Source: Parietichytrium sp. I65-24A (Eukaryota; Sar; Bigyra; Thraustochytrida; Thraustochytriidae). From it: a DNA stretch of 64,000 bases. This document shows positions 9,686 to 18,864 of this stretch, in pieces. The translations under genes and the position numbers were made by a program. The notes under the pieces are model-generated. The model was not told where the DNA came from, ran no database searches, and worked only from the letters and a program-made list of their open reading frames with translations. How positions within the stretch are numbered: position 1 is the stretch's first letter; each line of letters opens with the position of its first letter. The stretch lies in assembly GCA_012862575.1 (NCBI GenBank), contig BLSF01000008.1, forward strand, positions 682,001-746,000, given 5' to 3'.

Positions 9686-12157
9686 ATGGCGACGCTAGCC
9701 GGGCGCGCAGAGGACGTGGAAGTGGCGTTGGGCGACGGCCGCAGCCCGGAGTGGCGCGTTGTCAACGTCCAGGCAGGCTGGGGGCCGCAGAAGCTGGCCG
9801 CGCACGCGCTCACCGTCCTCGGCCGTGACGTCGGCGGCAACGGCAACTTTGACAACGGCAGCGCAAACACGAACGACGACAACGACAACGACAATGGCAA
9901 TGACAATGACAATGATAATGGCAATGGCAATGGCAATGGCAACGGCAATGGCAATGGCAATGGCAATGGCAATGGCAATGGCAATGGCAATGGCAATGGC
10001 AATGGCAATGGCAACGATAGCCGCAGCAGCGTGAGGGATGATGTTAATGGCAAGAGCAATGGCAGTGACGGCAGCGAGAACGGCGACGGCGCTGGCCGCG
10101 GGGCTACGGCCAGGTGCTTCTCGGTGCGGGGCAGAATGGAGGAGGTGCGCAGCCTGGAGCAAGTGCGCGCAGGGGACAGACTGCTGGTGACGCACGACGG
10201 CAGCGCCCCAGTTCCGTACTCGGTGCTCGGCTGCGGCAGCAACAGCAGCGGGCAGCTTGCGCTTGGCGCAACCTTTGCCGCTGTCAGGGCGCCAGAGTTT
10301 GCGAGGGCGCTGAGCGGCGTGCGCGTGGTGCAGATCGCGTGCGGAACCGCACACTCGCTGGCGCTCACAAAGGGTGGCAGGGTTTTTGCGTTCGGCAAAA
10401 CAGCCGATGGAAGATTAGGCATCGGCGATCAGCCAGGTCAAAATATGCCGCGGCAGATCTGTGCAGATCCCGTGCCTGTGCCAATTCCTGATCGTGCCAA
10501 GGCGAGGCTGGTCGCTTGTGGGAGAAACTTTAGCGTGTTAATTGCCGGTGCGGCAGGAAAGTCGCGCGTGTACTCGTGCGGAAAGTCAGGGCCGTGGCTC
10601 GGGCTTGGACCCCTCGGCGAGAGCGATTCAGGCGGGGTCTGGTCTCTGAGGGCGGTGCAGTTTCCAAGCGCTCTGGAAATTTCTAGTATTTCATGCGGTG
10701 CGGTGCACTGTGTTGCGACGACGTCGACGGGACTTGCGTTTTCGTGGGGGCGAGGCGAAGACGGAGCTCTCGGCCATATCTTGTCCGCCACACGCTCATC
10801 TGGGAACGAGCTTGCAGATGAACAGAGGGATTATATTTCAGGACATGACGTGAATCCTAGCTGCGGGATTCGAGACGAGCCCCTCTTTCGAATACATGCT
10901 GAAATGGAAGATGTTTTCGTGGACGAAAGAGAAAGGCATTATGCGGTATTGCTTTCAAAACCTCTCATTGACACTTTGGACAAATCCTCTGCTAGAGGCA
11001 GCAATGGCATCCACAATGACACCCAACAATCACACGGGGTCGCAAACGGCACGTCGCCTCATTCCGCCTCACCAAATCCGGATGACACGCTAGGCATGCG
11101 AGCGCCTGCTTCATCCGACACGCTAGTATATACCGGGCCTTTCATTAAAACAGTTGCCCTGTCACCTGGCATGATGGTGGGAATGTTTGACGCCCAGACG
11201 GGAGACTCACTTGAAACTTCTCGCAGTAGCGAAGCGGACTTCATCTATGTAGTCCCTGACTACGCGGACGTTGCCCGTCCCAAAAACATTGTGCTTATGC
11301 GAGGATTCAAGTGCAAGATGGCTGCTGCCGGTGACACACACTCCCTACTGCTGGATTCGGACGGCAAAGTATTTGCATTTGGACTCAACACGCACAGTCA
11401 ACTTGGCCTTGGTTCTGAAATCATGACGAATGCCGGCATCGCCGGAACGGCGATCCCGTTTCGAGTGCACATTTCGCCAACCAAGGACATTCCCATTCGA
11501 AAAATTGCTTGTGGCAGTGCTCATTCTGTCGCTTTGGGAGTGGATTCCAAGGTCTACACGTGGGGGGAACGAGCGGTTGGGAGAGGTGGCAACCCTTCCA
11601 TTCCTCTTGCAATAGACTTCGACGGCGCACCCCTCAGCTCCGTCAACGACGTGGCCGCTGGAGATTTTCATACTATCTGCTGCACCACTTTCGGTCATGT
11701 TTTGGGCTTTGGCGACAATCGCTACGGCCAACTGGGCATCGCCCAGTCCGAAAGTGCCTCCATTGATGAGCCCAGAATACTTCAAATCAATCTCAAGACA
11801 GCAAATTTTTACCAGGCCGAAGGGGACCTTGAGGAAAGGATCAAATCGCTCAGCCCAGAGAATGATCCAACGTTGATTATTACGTCAGTTTTTGCAGGTG
11901 GCGGCGCAGAGGAGGGATCGGGGCACTCTTTTTTCCTTAGCTGCTCACTCCTGCACCAGAACGTCTGGCAACAATTTGCAAACCAAGCAGCACCACATTA
12001 TTACACGGGACGGCCGAAAAGAGAGAAAGAATCACGCAACTATTGCGTGGCGTGGCCGTCTTCTTTCTTGTCGGCCTCCACTAAGGGCAGCTCTGCTCCG
12101 TCAGCCAACTCTCAAGACACGAAGGCTGAAAACGATACCACATGCAAAATATCCTGA
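9686..12157 (+). CDS. RCC1-repeat beta-propeller protein with Asn-Gly tract
   Basis: 823 residues from the ATG at 9686. RCC1 repeats run from about residue 177 to 750, with about seven blade signatures such as YSVLGCGSNSSGQLALG, IACGTAHSLALT, VFAFGLNTHSQLGLG, IACGSAHSVALG and VLGFGDNRYGQLGIA. A non-repeat insertion of about 160 residues (roughly 372-535) sits between blades four and five. Before the propeller, residues about 51-110 are dominated by Asn, Asp and Gly, encoded by AATGAC/GGCAAT repeats. RCC1 itself is a Ran nucleotide exchange factor, but most proteins with these repeats do other jobs, often as scaffolds or ubiquitin-pathway adaptors. Here no second enzymatic domain or nuclear localisation signal is obvious, so function is unknown beyond the fold. 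No intron is needed. Confidence 0.9.
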   Translation: MATLAGRAEDVEVALGDGRSPEWRVVNVQAGWGPQKLAAHALTVLGRDVGGNGNFDNGSANTNDDNDNDNGNDNDNDNGNGNGNGNGNGNGNGNGNGNGNGNGNGNGNGNDSRSSVRDDVNGKSNGSDGSENGDGAGRGATARCFSVRGRMEEVRSLEQVRAGDRLLVTHDGSAPVPYSVLGCGSNSSGQLALGATFAAVRAPEFARALSGVRVVQIACGTAHSLALTKGGRVFAFGKTADGRLGIGDQPGQNMPRQICADPVPVPIPDRAKARLVACGRNFSVLIAGAAGKSRVYSCGKSGPWLGLGPLGESDSGGVWSLRAVQFPSALEISSISCGAVHCVATTSTGLAFSWGRGEDGALGHILSATRSSGNELADEQRDYISGHDVNPSCGIRDEPLFRIHAEMEDVFVDERERHYAVLLSKPLIDTLDKSSARGSNGIHNDTQQSHGVANGTSPHSASPNPDDTLGMRAPASSDTLVYTGPFIKTVALSPGMMVGMFDAQTGDSLETSRSSEADFIYVVPDYADVARPKNIVLMRGFKCKMAAAGDTHSLLLDSDGKVFAFGLNTHSQLGLGSEIMTNAGIAGTAIPFRVHISPTKDIPIRKIACGSAHSVALGVDSKVYTWGERAVGRGGNPSIPLAIDFDGAPLSSVNDVAAGDFHTICCTTFGHVLGFGDNRYGQLGIAQSESASIDEPRILQINLKTANFYQAEGDLEERIKSLSPENDPTLIITSVFAGGGAEEGSGHSFFLSCSLLHQNVWQQFANQAAPHYYTGRPKREKESRNYCVAWPSSFLSASTKGSSAPSANSQDTKAENDTTCKIS
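9890..10015. repeat. Coding AATGAC/GGCAAT microsatellite
   Basis: Hexanucleotide repeats inside the RCC1-like gene, read in frame as (Asn-Asp)n then (Asn-Gly)n. The six-base period keeps the frame open whatever the copy number, so length change would alter only the linker. Confidence 0.95.
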
Positions 12158-12544
12158 TCACTGTAATGTATTCTATTTATCTTCCACAACTATCAATCGC
12201 ACACTCTACAACCTCTTTTTCTTCATTTATTTACAGTAAATCGAATGCCCTAAGCTAAATGACATCCTGCTTGCCTTTCCAGCCCCGCTTAGCGCCAATA
12301 AGTGTCGTGGCTGACAGAGGAAATATCTTTCAAATTCTTCCAACTACTACGAAGGGATCATAACTCGATCGGAAATCCACGAAGCCATCAATTAACAAAA
12401 CAAATTAAAAGCAGCAAATGAACTGCAAAGCACAAAACGAGAGAGGAGAGCAGAGGCACTGCTGCTCCAACCTTGCAGCTGCTGAAACTCCGTGACCCCC
12501 CGCTTCCTTTACTTTTTCGGATCCTTGTTCTCCAGCCAAAAAAA

Positions 12545-12724
12545 ATGACCGTTGAACCATGCTCGGACTCGGACTCGGACGGTCACTGTGACAGCATTAT
12601 AACTTGTCATAGCGATTCCAGTTTTCCGCGTCAAGGCTTACTGACAGACAATGAGTCTCTATTAGCTAATGCCAAAGTCGAAAACACTCAAGACTCTCAA
12701 GACGCAACACTGTCTGAAGTATAG
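12545..12724 (+). CDS. Possible small acidic protein or upstream ORF
   Basis: 59 codons from an ATG in an A-rich context (CCAAAAAAAATGACC), encoding an acidic peptide with an SDSDSDG motif, four cysteines and many Ser and Asp. No known domain. It could be an upstream ORF in the leader of the gene at 13143 or a chance frame. Only the length and start context support it. Confidence 0.2.
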   Translation: MTVEPCSDSDSDGHCDSIITCHSDSSFPRQGLLTDNESLLANAKVENTQDSQDATLSEV

Positions 12725-12982
12725 CCACCGAGGGAAACAAGCACAGGCGTATGGCGCCAAGTGGGCAAGTGAGTAAGTGGGCAAGTGCCCACGCACAAAT
12801 CTCTCGCCTCGCGTGACCTAGAGCTCGCCAAAAGCACTCTTGCTTTGATATCGATCATTCAGAGACGACGTTGGAAGCGACTAGACCTGGAGGACCTCCG
12901 AGCTGTGCACTGTGCACGCGTGATTTTGGAGCACGGCGTGGAAGCTGCGGATTCACACATACAGAAAGAGCGCTTGTGGCTG

Positions 12983-13021
12983 ACCGGACGACCGAACGAC
13001 CGAACGACCGAACCGAACGAC
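12983..13021. repeat. ACCGAACG 8-bp tandem array
   Basis: About four to five copies of an 8-base unit, about 120 bases upstream of the start at 13143. Confidence 0.85.
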
Positions 13022-13142
13022 GTTCCCGGCGCCAGTGGGGACAAGGGCGGCGCTCCGTCGCACCGCATGCTTCTGCCTCTTGAGCTCTGCCCGAGAGGCC
13101 GGGATCATGTATGCGGGGCGAGGCTGAGACTCTTTTGCAGCG

Positions 13143-16100
13143 ATGTTTGTGCCAGCGGCCTCGAAACGCGACGATGACGGGAGACGAGACCGTCGTAAAG
13201 AGCTCAGCGAGATTACCAGCGGCGGCCGCGATAAGGATCAGAAGAGCCAGGAACTGGCGAAAGGGAATGCGAATGGCCGACGGGGAAAGGAAAAGGCTGA
13301 GGCCAAGTCTGGCGGCGCAGGGCAGCGCGACCTTCTCGCCGAGGGATCGAAATTGCGCAAGTTCGTCAAGCAAGAAGAAGCTGCACGAAGCGTGCTGAAT
13401 GAGTCGGTCGAGCAAGCTCAAAAGTGGCTGGACGGGAGACACCGCGCCGCCCTCGTCATAGGCAAAGCAGCTAAGAAATGCTTTTACGCGAGGGTGCGGG
13501 CCGCCTGGAAGACCTGGCGAGAGGTGGTGGCTTCTCAGAAGCGAGTTGAAAGGCTTCGAGGGAACGCAATTGACGTCCTTGCAAGATTCTGGGCGAGGTC
13601 AAGGAGAAGTGAAGCGCTACGTACATGGCGGGAATTCAACAGGCGAAGAAGGCGCGAGCTGCGCAAATTGCAGACGACTGCTGCCACGCAGATTCAAAAG
13701 GTCGTTAGAGGCTGGGTTGCTCGGGTTAGAACTGCCCGACTGAAATTACTTTATTATCGGAAATGCGCTGCAGTGCACTCCGCGTCGATCCGCCTGCATT
13801 CCGTTTTTTCGCGTCGGCGTTTGGTGAGAAACATCATAACCGATGTGCGCACTGTAGACGAGCGTCGCGCGCGGGAAGCTGAGCGCCGCTCGAGAATTTT
13901 GGAAACCCAGCTGATGGCAAGAGAAGAAGCTGAGCTACGCCAGTATATTTTGCAGGTTCGCATGAGCAAAATTGAACAACTTCGCATGGCCAAAGCGGAG
14001 TCAGATTCAAAGGAAGGAGAAGCATACTTCAACCAACTCGAGCGCGACCGCAAATTTATGGCACTAGCGGCAATTGAATCTAAAGCCTTGGCCCAAGAAC
14101 GGGTTTTTGAGGACAACTCCTCCGTTGCTCTTGTCGCGGAGGACGAAAGATCAAGATTGGCTGCCAAGTATGAACTGGAGAGGCACACTTTGGAGACCAG
14201 GTTAATGGGAATCGCGGAGGCGGAGGGACGTCGACTTCGGCTTCAATTCAACGCTGAGGCACTCGAGCGACGACTTATGCTTTGCGAAGAGGTGCTCGGC
14301 TGGAGAGATACCAGACGACCAGAGAAGTTGAGGCGCTCAATTTCACATTTAGATTTGAGTCTTTTAAATGTGATTCAAGGCTGTGACGTAAGCAGTGCAC
14401 CGGCCACTTGTCCAGGAAGGTTTGCTACGGTACAGACGTCTAAGGGCAATCAAAAGCTACGGGACATTATCCTAAAGCGCTCTGACACAATGCCGACCTG
14501 GGCACGAAAAGAGAAGGTCCCAAGTCTTGTAAGGTCAAATTCGACCGGTTGCGAGGTTCCTCGAGAATCCATGGACGCGGATATCAGGTGGAGAGCATGG
14601 GGTTTGAAGAAGGCAAACTCATTCTCGTACTTTGCGCTGGACGCAATAGAGCCAGCCAGCGAGTATTCACGGGTGTGCAGTGCCCGCACCTTTGATTCTT
14701 CTGACAAAGAGATTTATTCCAAATGGCTAAAGCTTGCATCTGCTCTTGGACCTAAACGCTTAAAATTGCACAGGAGTGCTTCTTTCCCATTGTTATCCAG
14801 CGAAACTGGAGAGGAAGGTGCTAGGGAGTGTACCCTTCTCCCGGTGCCTGCAAAATCTGCGAGAGCAGACTTGGCTGTGGCGTTGCCTTTGTCCAAGCCA
14901 GGCAAGAGACAGCAAAAAATTCTGCGAATGCAAACGTTTCCAAATGCTGCAAATAGAACGTCAACATTGACGAGCCAAGTATTACCAAATTCGGCACGCC
15001 AAGAGCCGGCAGAGACCGGAAATTTTCTACTGCGCTCCACGTTCCAGAAGAGTAAAACGCTCCCGAACATTAGTACGGAGCCTCATGGGGGCGGATCATC
15101 CGAGTCGTCCTCAGCAAGACCTTTTGCTGAAAAAGATGAGTCGATTGTTGACTTGGATTCGTTTCAACCGTACTCTGTGAAGGAGACTGGCCGAAATTCT
15201 TCCGCAAGGACTTCATCGACAACCGACACCGATGCTCCTGCGTCTCAACTTCTCCAGGGGCGTGTCTGGCCATCCAAGCTTGAATGGCGCGAAGTAAAAA
15301 GTGTGAGCGAAAGCCACCTTCAGACGCACGGTTCTGCAACAGAGGCTCTTGCGAAAGATTCTGACACCAGCCGGTTGACGGAAAATGGCGAGACAACCGG
15401 ATTTCGGGTTCTCATTCACCGATCCAGCATGGCGCTTCGCATACAATGTGCATATCGTCAAGCAAAAGCAAAGTACGCTGTTCAGCTTGAGCGCTCAAAG
15501 CAGCGATCCAAACTCTTGTGGGAGGCTACAATTCGGATTCAAAAGATTTGGAGAGGGAGCCTCACGCGATGGAGACGGGCCAAGTTTGAAAAGCAAAAGC
15601 TTGATGCCAAGATCCAGAAGGAATATTTGGAATCTTACAAGGAAGAGCGACTGCAAAAGGCGTGGAAAGTGGCACTTGCCGTACAGCTAGAGAAAGAAGA
15701 GCAGATTCTTGAGTTTCATAAAGAAAACATCAAGGAGACAGAAAAGAGGAATGTATACTACAAAGACCGATGCTCCACTGAGAAGGAGAATCTCTCCGCG
15801 TGGGAGATGATCAGGCAGCCGCCCCACGTTGGACGAATCGACGGCACCGATGCATACTATTATAATCCCAAGCTTCTCGAGAGTCAATGGGAAGCTCCGC
15901 GGGGCTTTATTGATGAGAAGGAGGAAGAAAGGCTTCGCTCGTTTTGGAAAACTCCACCCGACCCAGAAGAGCTCCGAGTGTTTCAAAAAGCGTGGGTGCG
16001 AATCAGCGGACCGGACGGTATGTCTGTCCAGTACTACAACACTTGGACTGAACAAGTAGAAGATTCCGAGCCGCCAGGGTTCGAAGAGCCTGAAACCTGT

Positions 16101-17057
16101 ACGCTCAAAGCTCCTCATGCCACTCGCCCAGAGGAAGTGGGATCGGATGGCATCATTTGCTGCGGATTGTGCATCACTCGAATGGCAGATAGAAGATGCT
16201 TGGAGTGTGGGCCCGGCTTTGCTTATTGCCTAGAATGCTTTTTAGCTTCGCACAGCGCCTCACATTTGCGGTGCCACTTGTATGATATTCTGTCCGACGC
16301 TGATGCTGACGTTGAATTGGACTACGACAGTCCCCAGGATGAAGATGAGGACTACATCGAAAGCACACTATGTACCGAGTGCGAAAAGGAGCTCGCGGTT
16401 CTAGTTTGCGAGCAGTGCGGGGACCAAATGTGTGACCCTTGCTTCAAAAAATTACATTCCAAGGGAAATCGAGTGCAACACACCTTCGCGCCTTACAACG
16501 GTTGTCTCTGGGAAGAATATTATGATGATGTGACCAACACCTCCAAGTTCTTTCACGCAGAGACTAGAGAGTTCACTGATGTACGCCCCATTGAGCTCAT
16601 GTTTGGACCTGAAAGGCGCGAATTTCTGGAAAGGCAAGCCGTAGAGAAACGACAAAAGCTGGATGCGCAAAAGCTCATGGAGCTGGAAGCACAGCTTCTG
16701 GACCTGAAGATGTTTCGCGAGGGCATAATGCGTGAAGAGGAGGAAAGACAGCGCCTGATTGCAAGCAAAAAGCAATCCAGATTCAAGAAATTTGCAGCCT
16801 TTGTATCTCCCACGTTTGGTGATCGAAGCGCTCAGGACCAGCTCGACGGGAAGGAGTCGTCGAAAGATGACTTGCTAGCCAAGAAATCTAATAGAAATAC
16901 TATGACGTCCCCGTTGGGCAGGTCGACAATCATGTCGCGATCACGCTCCAGAAAATCTAAAGCAAGCGTAAACCAGGATGCTGCATACCTCCAGCGTGTT
17001 ATGCTGGGAAAAGCAGTGTCAAGGAGAGGCACAACCCTTGGGAAAACCTCGGACTGA
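13143..17057 (+). CDS. Large IQ-motif / WW / B-box zinc-finger scaffold protein
   Basis: 1304 residues in one frame. IQ calmodulin-binding motifs lie near residues 180-205 (AATQIQKVVRGWVAR), 760-775 (MALRIQCAYR) and 794-812 (ATIRIQKIWRG). A long charged helical region follows at about 240-380, then a Ser-rich region. A WW domain is at about 886-921 (WEMIRQP through YYYNPKLLESQWEAP), with a weaker WW-like stretch at 945-982. Two B-box-type zinc fingers rich in Cys and His occupy about 1005-1050 (CCGLCITRM, RRCLECG) and 1075-1120 (CTECEKELAVLVCEQCG). A third WW-like stretch is at 1120-1152, and a coiled coil at 1156-1210. No catalytic domain is present, so a calcium/calmodulin-responsive scaffold, perhaps cytoskeletal or flagellar, is an inference. 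A splice-acceptor-like CAG ends two bases before the ATG, so the true N-terminus could lie in an upstream exon. Confidence 0.88.
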   Translation: MFVPAASKRDDDGRRDRRKELSEITSGGRDKDQKSQELAKGNANGRRGKEKAEAKSGGAGQRDLLAEGSKLRKFVKQEEAARSVLNESVEQAQKWLDGRHRAALVIGKAAKKCFYARVRAAWKTWREVVASQKRVERLRGNAIDVLARFWARSRRSEALRTWREFNRRRRRELRKLQTTAATQIQKVVRGWVARVRTARLKLLYYRKCAAVHSASIRLHSVFSRRRLVRNIITDVRTVDERRAREAERRSRILETQLMAREEAELRQYILQVRMSKIEQLRMAKAESDSKEGEAYFNQLERDRKFMALAAIESKALAQERVFEDNSSVALVAEDERSRLAAKYELERHTLETRLMGIAEAEGRRLRLQFNAEALERRLMLCEEVLGWRDTRRPEKLRRSISHLDLSLLNVIQGCDVSSAPATCPGRFATVQTSKGNQKLRDIILKRSDTMPTWARKEKVPSLVRSNSTGCEVPRESMDADIRWRAWGLKKANSFSYFALDAIEPASEYSRVCSARTFDSSDKEIYSKWLKLASALGPKRLKLHRSASFPLLSSETGEEGARECTLLPVPAKSARADLAVALPLSKPGKRQQKILRMQTFPNAANRTSTLTSQVLPNSARQEPAETGNFLLRSTFQKSKTLPNISTEPHGGGSSESSSARPFAEKDESIVDLDSFQPYSVKETGRNSSARTSSTTDTDAPASQLLQGRVWPSKLEWREVKSVSESHLQTHGSATEALAKDSDTSRLTENGETTGFRVLIHRSSMALRIQCAYRQAKAKYAVQLERSKQRSKLLWEATIRIQKIWRGSLTRWRRAKFEKQKLDAKIQKEYLESYKEERLQKAWKVALAVQLEKEEQILEFHKENIKETEKRNVYYKDRCSTEKENLSAWEMIRQPPHVGRIDGTDAYYYNPKLLESQWEAPRGFIDEKEEERLRSFWKTPPDPEELRVFQKAWVRISGPDGMSVQYYNTWTEQVEDSEPPGFEEPETCTLKAPHATRPEEVGSDGIICCGLCITRMADRRCLECGPGFAYCLECFLASHSASHLRCHLYDILSDADADVELDYDSPQDEDEDYIESTLCTECEKELAVLVCEQCGDQMCDPCFKKLHSKGNRVQHTFAPYNGCLWEEYYDDVTNTSKFFHAETREFTDVRPIELMFGPERREFLERQAVEKRQKLDAQKLMELEAQLLDLKMFREGIMREEEERQRLIASKKQSRFKKFAAFVSPTFGDRSAQDQLDGKESSKDDLLAKKSNRNTMTSPLGRSTIMSRSRSRKSKASVNQDAAYLQRVMLGKAVSRRGTTLGKTSD

Positions 17058-17862
17058 TGATGAGAATCGCATATATATGATGGTCTGTTCTTTCCGTGCT
17101 TGGAAAGCAAGTGACCACAACGCTAAAACCGGGTCTAATTCTATTTACAGCGCAACGTTGCGCTCTTAACGATACACAGATTCCTTCTTCCAAACCGACA
17201 CAATTCACGTTTTCTGACCGTCGAATGCAGAAAAAACTCTTCGGTCAGAGATTTGCACCAGGTCGCCCGCAAACGAAGTGCTTGCAGATGAGTGGAAGAA
17301 AGCTAAACTCAGAGTCCAGAATTCGGAATTCAGAATGATGATGATGATTCGTCCAAAGTCAAGAGGTGGCGTGAAACGCTCGTCCTCAAGCCTCTGGCTT
17401 TCTCAGGCTTGCCCCCCCCCCTCAAAAAAAAAAAAAAAAAAAATGTTGGGGGTATTTGGTTGGACCCAAATCATGGCAATTGACCAACTCGTCGACTAGG
17501 AGTGGCTACATATTCAATAGCAGATTCTGCGGCTCTGTCACTGCCAACGGACACCTCCGATTGGTTGCCCTCCAAAGTGAGCGGGGCAAAGTCTAGAGGG
17601 ATCCGAGTGTATAATAAAATATCTTGCGGGGCGGAGTTTTCGGGATTGGAGCAAAAGCAGATCTGCCGGCAGACCTTGAACGGCAGCCACAGAACTCTGA
17701 AGGATAGTCGGATCCAGTTGCGAATTTGCAAGCAGACCTTGAATTCAACTTGCGGCGACGGCTGGAATCAAAAAGAGGTAGAGAGATAGAGAGAGATAGA
17801 TCGAGAGAGGTTCACTCGCAGTGTTGTCCTTGAGTGCGCGGGATCGTGAGGCGAAAACAAAT
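17058..17862. other. Intergenic region with C10 and A20 homopolymers
   Basis: No gene seen. A run of ten C (17412-17421) is followed two bases later by twenty A (17424-17443), which could be a retroposed poly(A) tail. CCAGAATTCGGAATTCAGAA occurs near 17318-17337. GCAGACCTTGAA occurs twice (about 17672 and 17731). A GAGATA/GAGAGA stutter lies at 17778-17812, just before the next gene. Confidence 0.6.
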
Positions 17863-18864
17863 ATGTCAAAGTACTTGCATCTCGCTGGAGCGGCCGGGTT
17901 GGCCCTTCTCGTACCTGCGTCTGGGTATGAGCTGATTGGACTGGGGGCTTGTGTGGATGCGTCAGGCACACTTTTTGACAATATTTACTTCAGAGACTCT
18001 TCGTACACAGATCCCGGGGCGTGCGCTGGCATTTGCTTTAACGCCTTGACAAACGACAATAAAGCAATCGGATTTACCACGCACACTTCTGGCGTGTGCT
18101 ACTGCTTTTACGACAACGGAGCTGTAAACGTTTACAAGTTGAATGGTGGCGCCTACTACAGTGGTCATGCCGGAGTCGCCCCAGTTGCGTCAGCGTCCAC
18201 TGCATTTGGGTCCGGGTACTCGTGCTACGGGCGAGACGGAAGCGACTCCACGTCCACACTCAACCCCACCGCAGCGCCTTCAAGCACACCGACCAAGTCT
18301 CCTTCGAAAGCCCCATCCAAGGCGCCAACAGCCCTTCGAACCAGTACCCCGACTAGAGCTCCATCTGATGCGCCTTCGCAAGCCCCGTCCAAGGGAGCAA
18401 CAAGTGCCCCATCTGCCGCCCCAACAATGGCTCCAACTAGCGCACCTTCCGTAAGCCCTACTAAGGCTCCTTCGAAGGCACCAACCAAGGCTCCAACTAG
18501 CGCGCCTTCCGCGAGCCCTACAGAGGCTCCTTCCATGGCACCAACAGAGGCCCCGACTAAATCGCCTTCCAAGGCGCCAAGTGCTGCTCCATCGAAGAGC
18601 CCAACGAGCTCCCCAACTCAGAGCCCAACCACGCTGGCTCCATCGGCAGCTCCCACATTGGCACCAACACCTCTTCCTTCTGCATCACCGACTTTTGCAC
18701 CCACGATGGCGCCGACCTATGATTCTTGCGAGGCTATCAACTACGATGACTCTGTCGCCGACAAGAAGAAAAACAAAGCTTGCTTGGCCCTTCGAGCTTA
18801 TGCCACGAAGGGGAACGGCAAGCTCCTGTGCCGATGGGGCCTCAACGGTTGCATGCTTAAGTAA
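17863..18864 (+). CDS. Secreted Cys-rich (WSC-like) protein with PT/APS stalk, paralogue 1
   Basis: 333 residues from the ATG at 17863. A signal peptide covers residues 1-20. A Cys-rich domain follows at about 21-125 with the pattern G.C.D, FDNIYF, C...CF, THTSG.CYCF..NG, NGG.YY.GH and FGSGY.CY.RD. Residues about 130-285 form a mucin-like stalk of APS/APT/SPT triplets, probably heavily O-glycosylated. The last 45 residues form a small Cys module with CRWGLNGC. No GPI tail or membrane span is seen, so it should be secreted or wall-associated. The N-terminal domain resembles WSC-type carbohydrate-binding domains in its CYCF motif, but has fewer cysteines; the family is therefore tentative. The gene at 20757 has the same three-part layout, pointing to local duplication. 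Confidence 0.88.
   Translation: MSKYLHLAGAAGLALLVPASGYELIGLGACVDASGTLFDNIYFRDSSYTDPGACAGICFNALTNDNKAIGFTTHTSGVCYCFYDNGAVNVYKLNGGAYYSGHAGVAPVASASTAFGSGYSCYGRDGSDSTSTLNPTAAPSSTPTKSPSKAPSKAPTALRTSTPTRAPSDAPSQAPSKGATSAPSAAPTMAPTSAPSVSPTKAPSKAPTKAPTSAPSASPTEAPSMAPTEAPTKSPSKAPSAAPSKSPTSSPTQSPTTLAPSAAPTLAPTPLPSASPTFAPTMAPTYDSCEAINYDDSVADKKKNKACLALRAYATKGNGKLLCRWGLNGCMLK

Larger units (their letters stand above)
12158..13142. other. Intergenic region before the IQ/WW/B-box gene
   Basis: No well-supported gene. An ACCGAACG-type 8-base array lies at 12983-13021. A pyrimidine tract ending TTTTGCAG (to 13140) is directly followed by the next gene's ATG and looks like a splice acceptor. A small acidic frame at 12545-12724 is listed separately. 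Confidence 0.6.

Noticed and set aside
9664-10422. Long minus-strand frames opposite the RCC1-like gene
   Set aside because: They are the antisense reading of the AATGGC/GGCAAT repeats (Leu-Pro and Ala-Ile runs), with no independent support.
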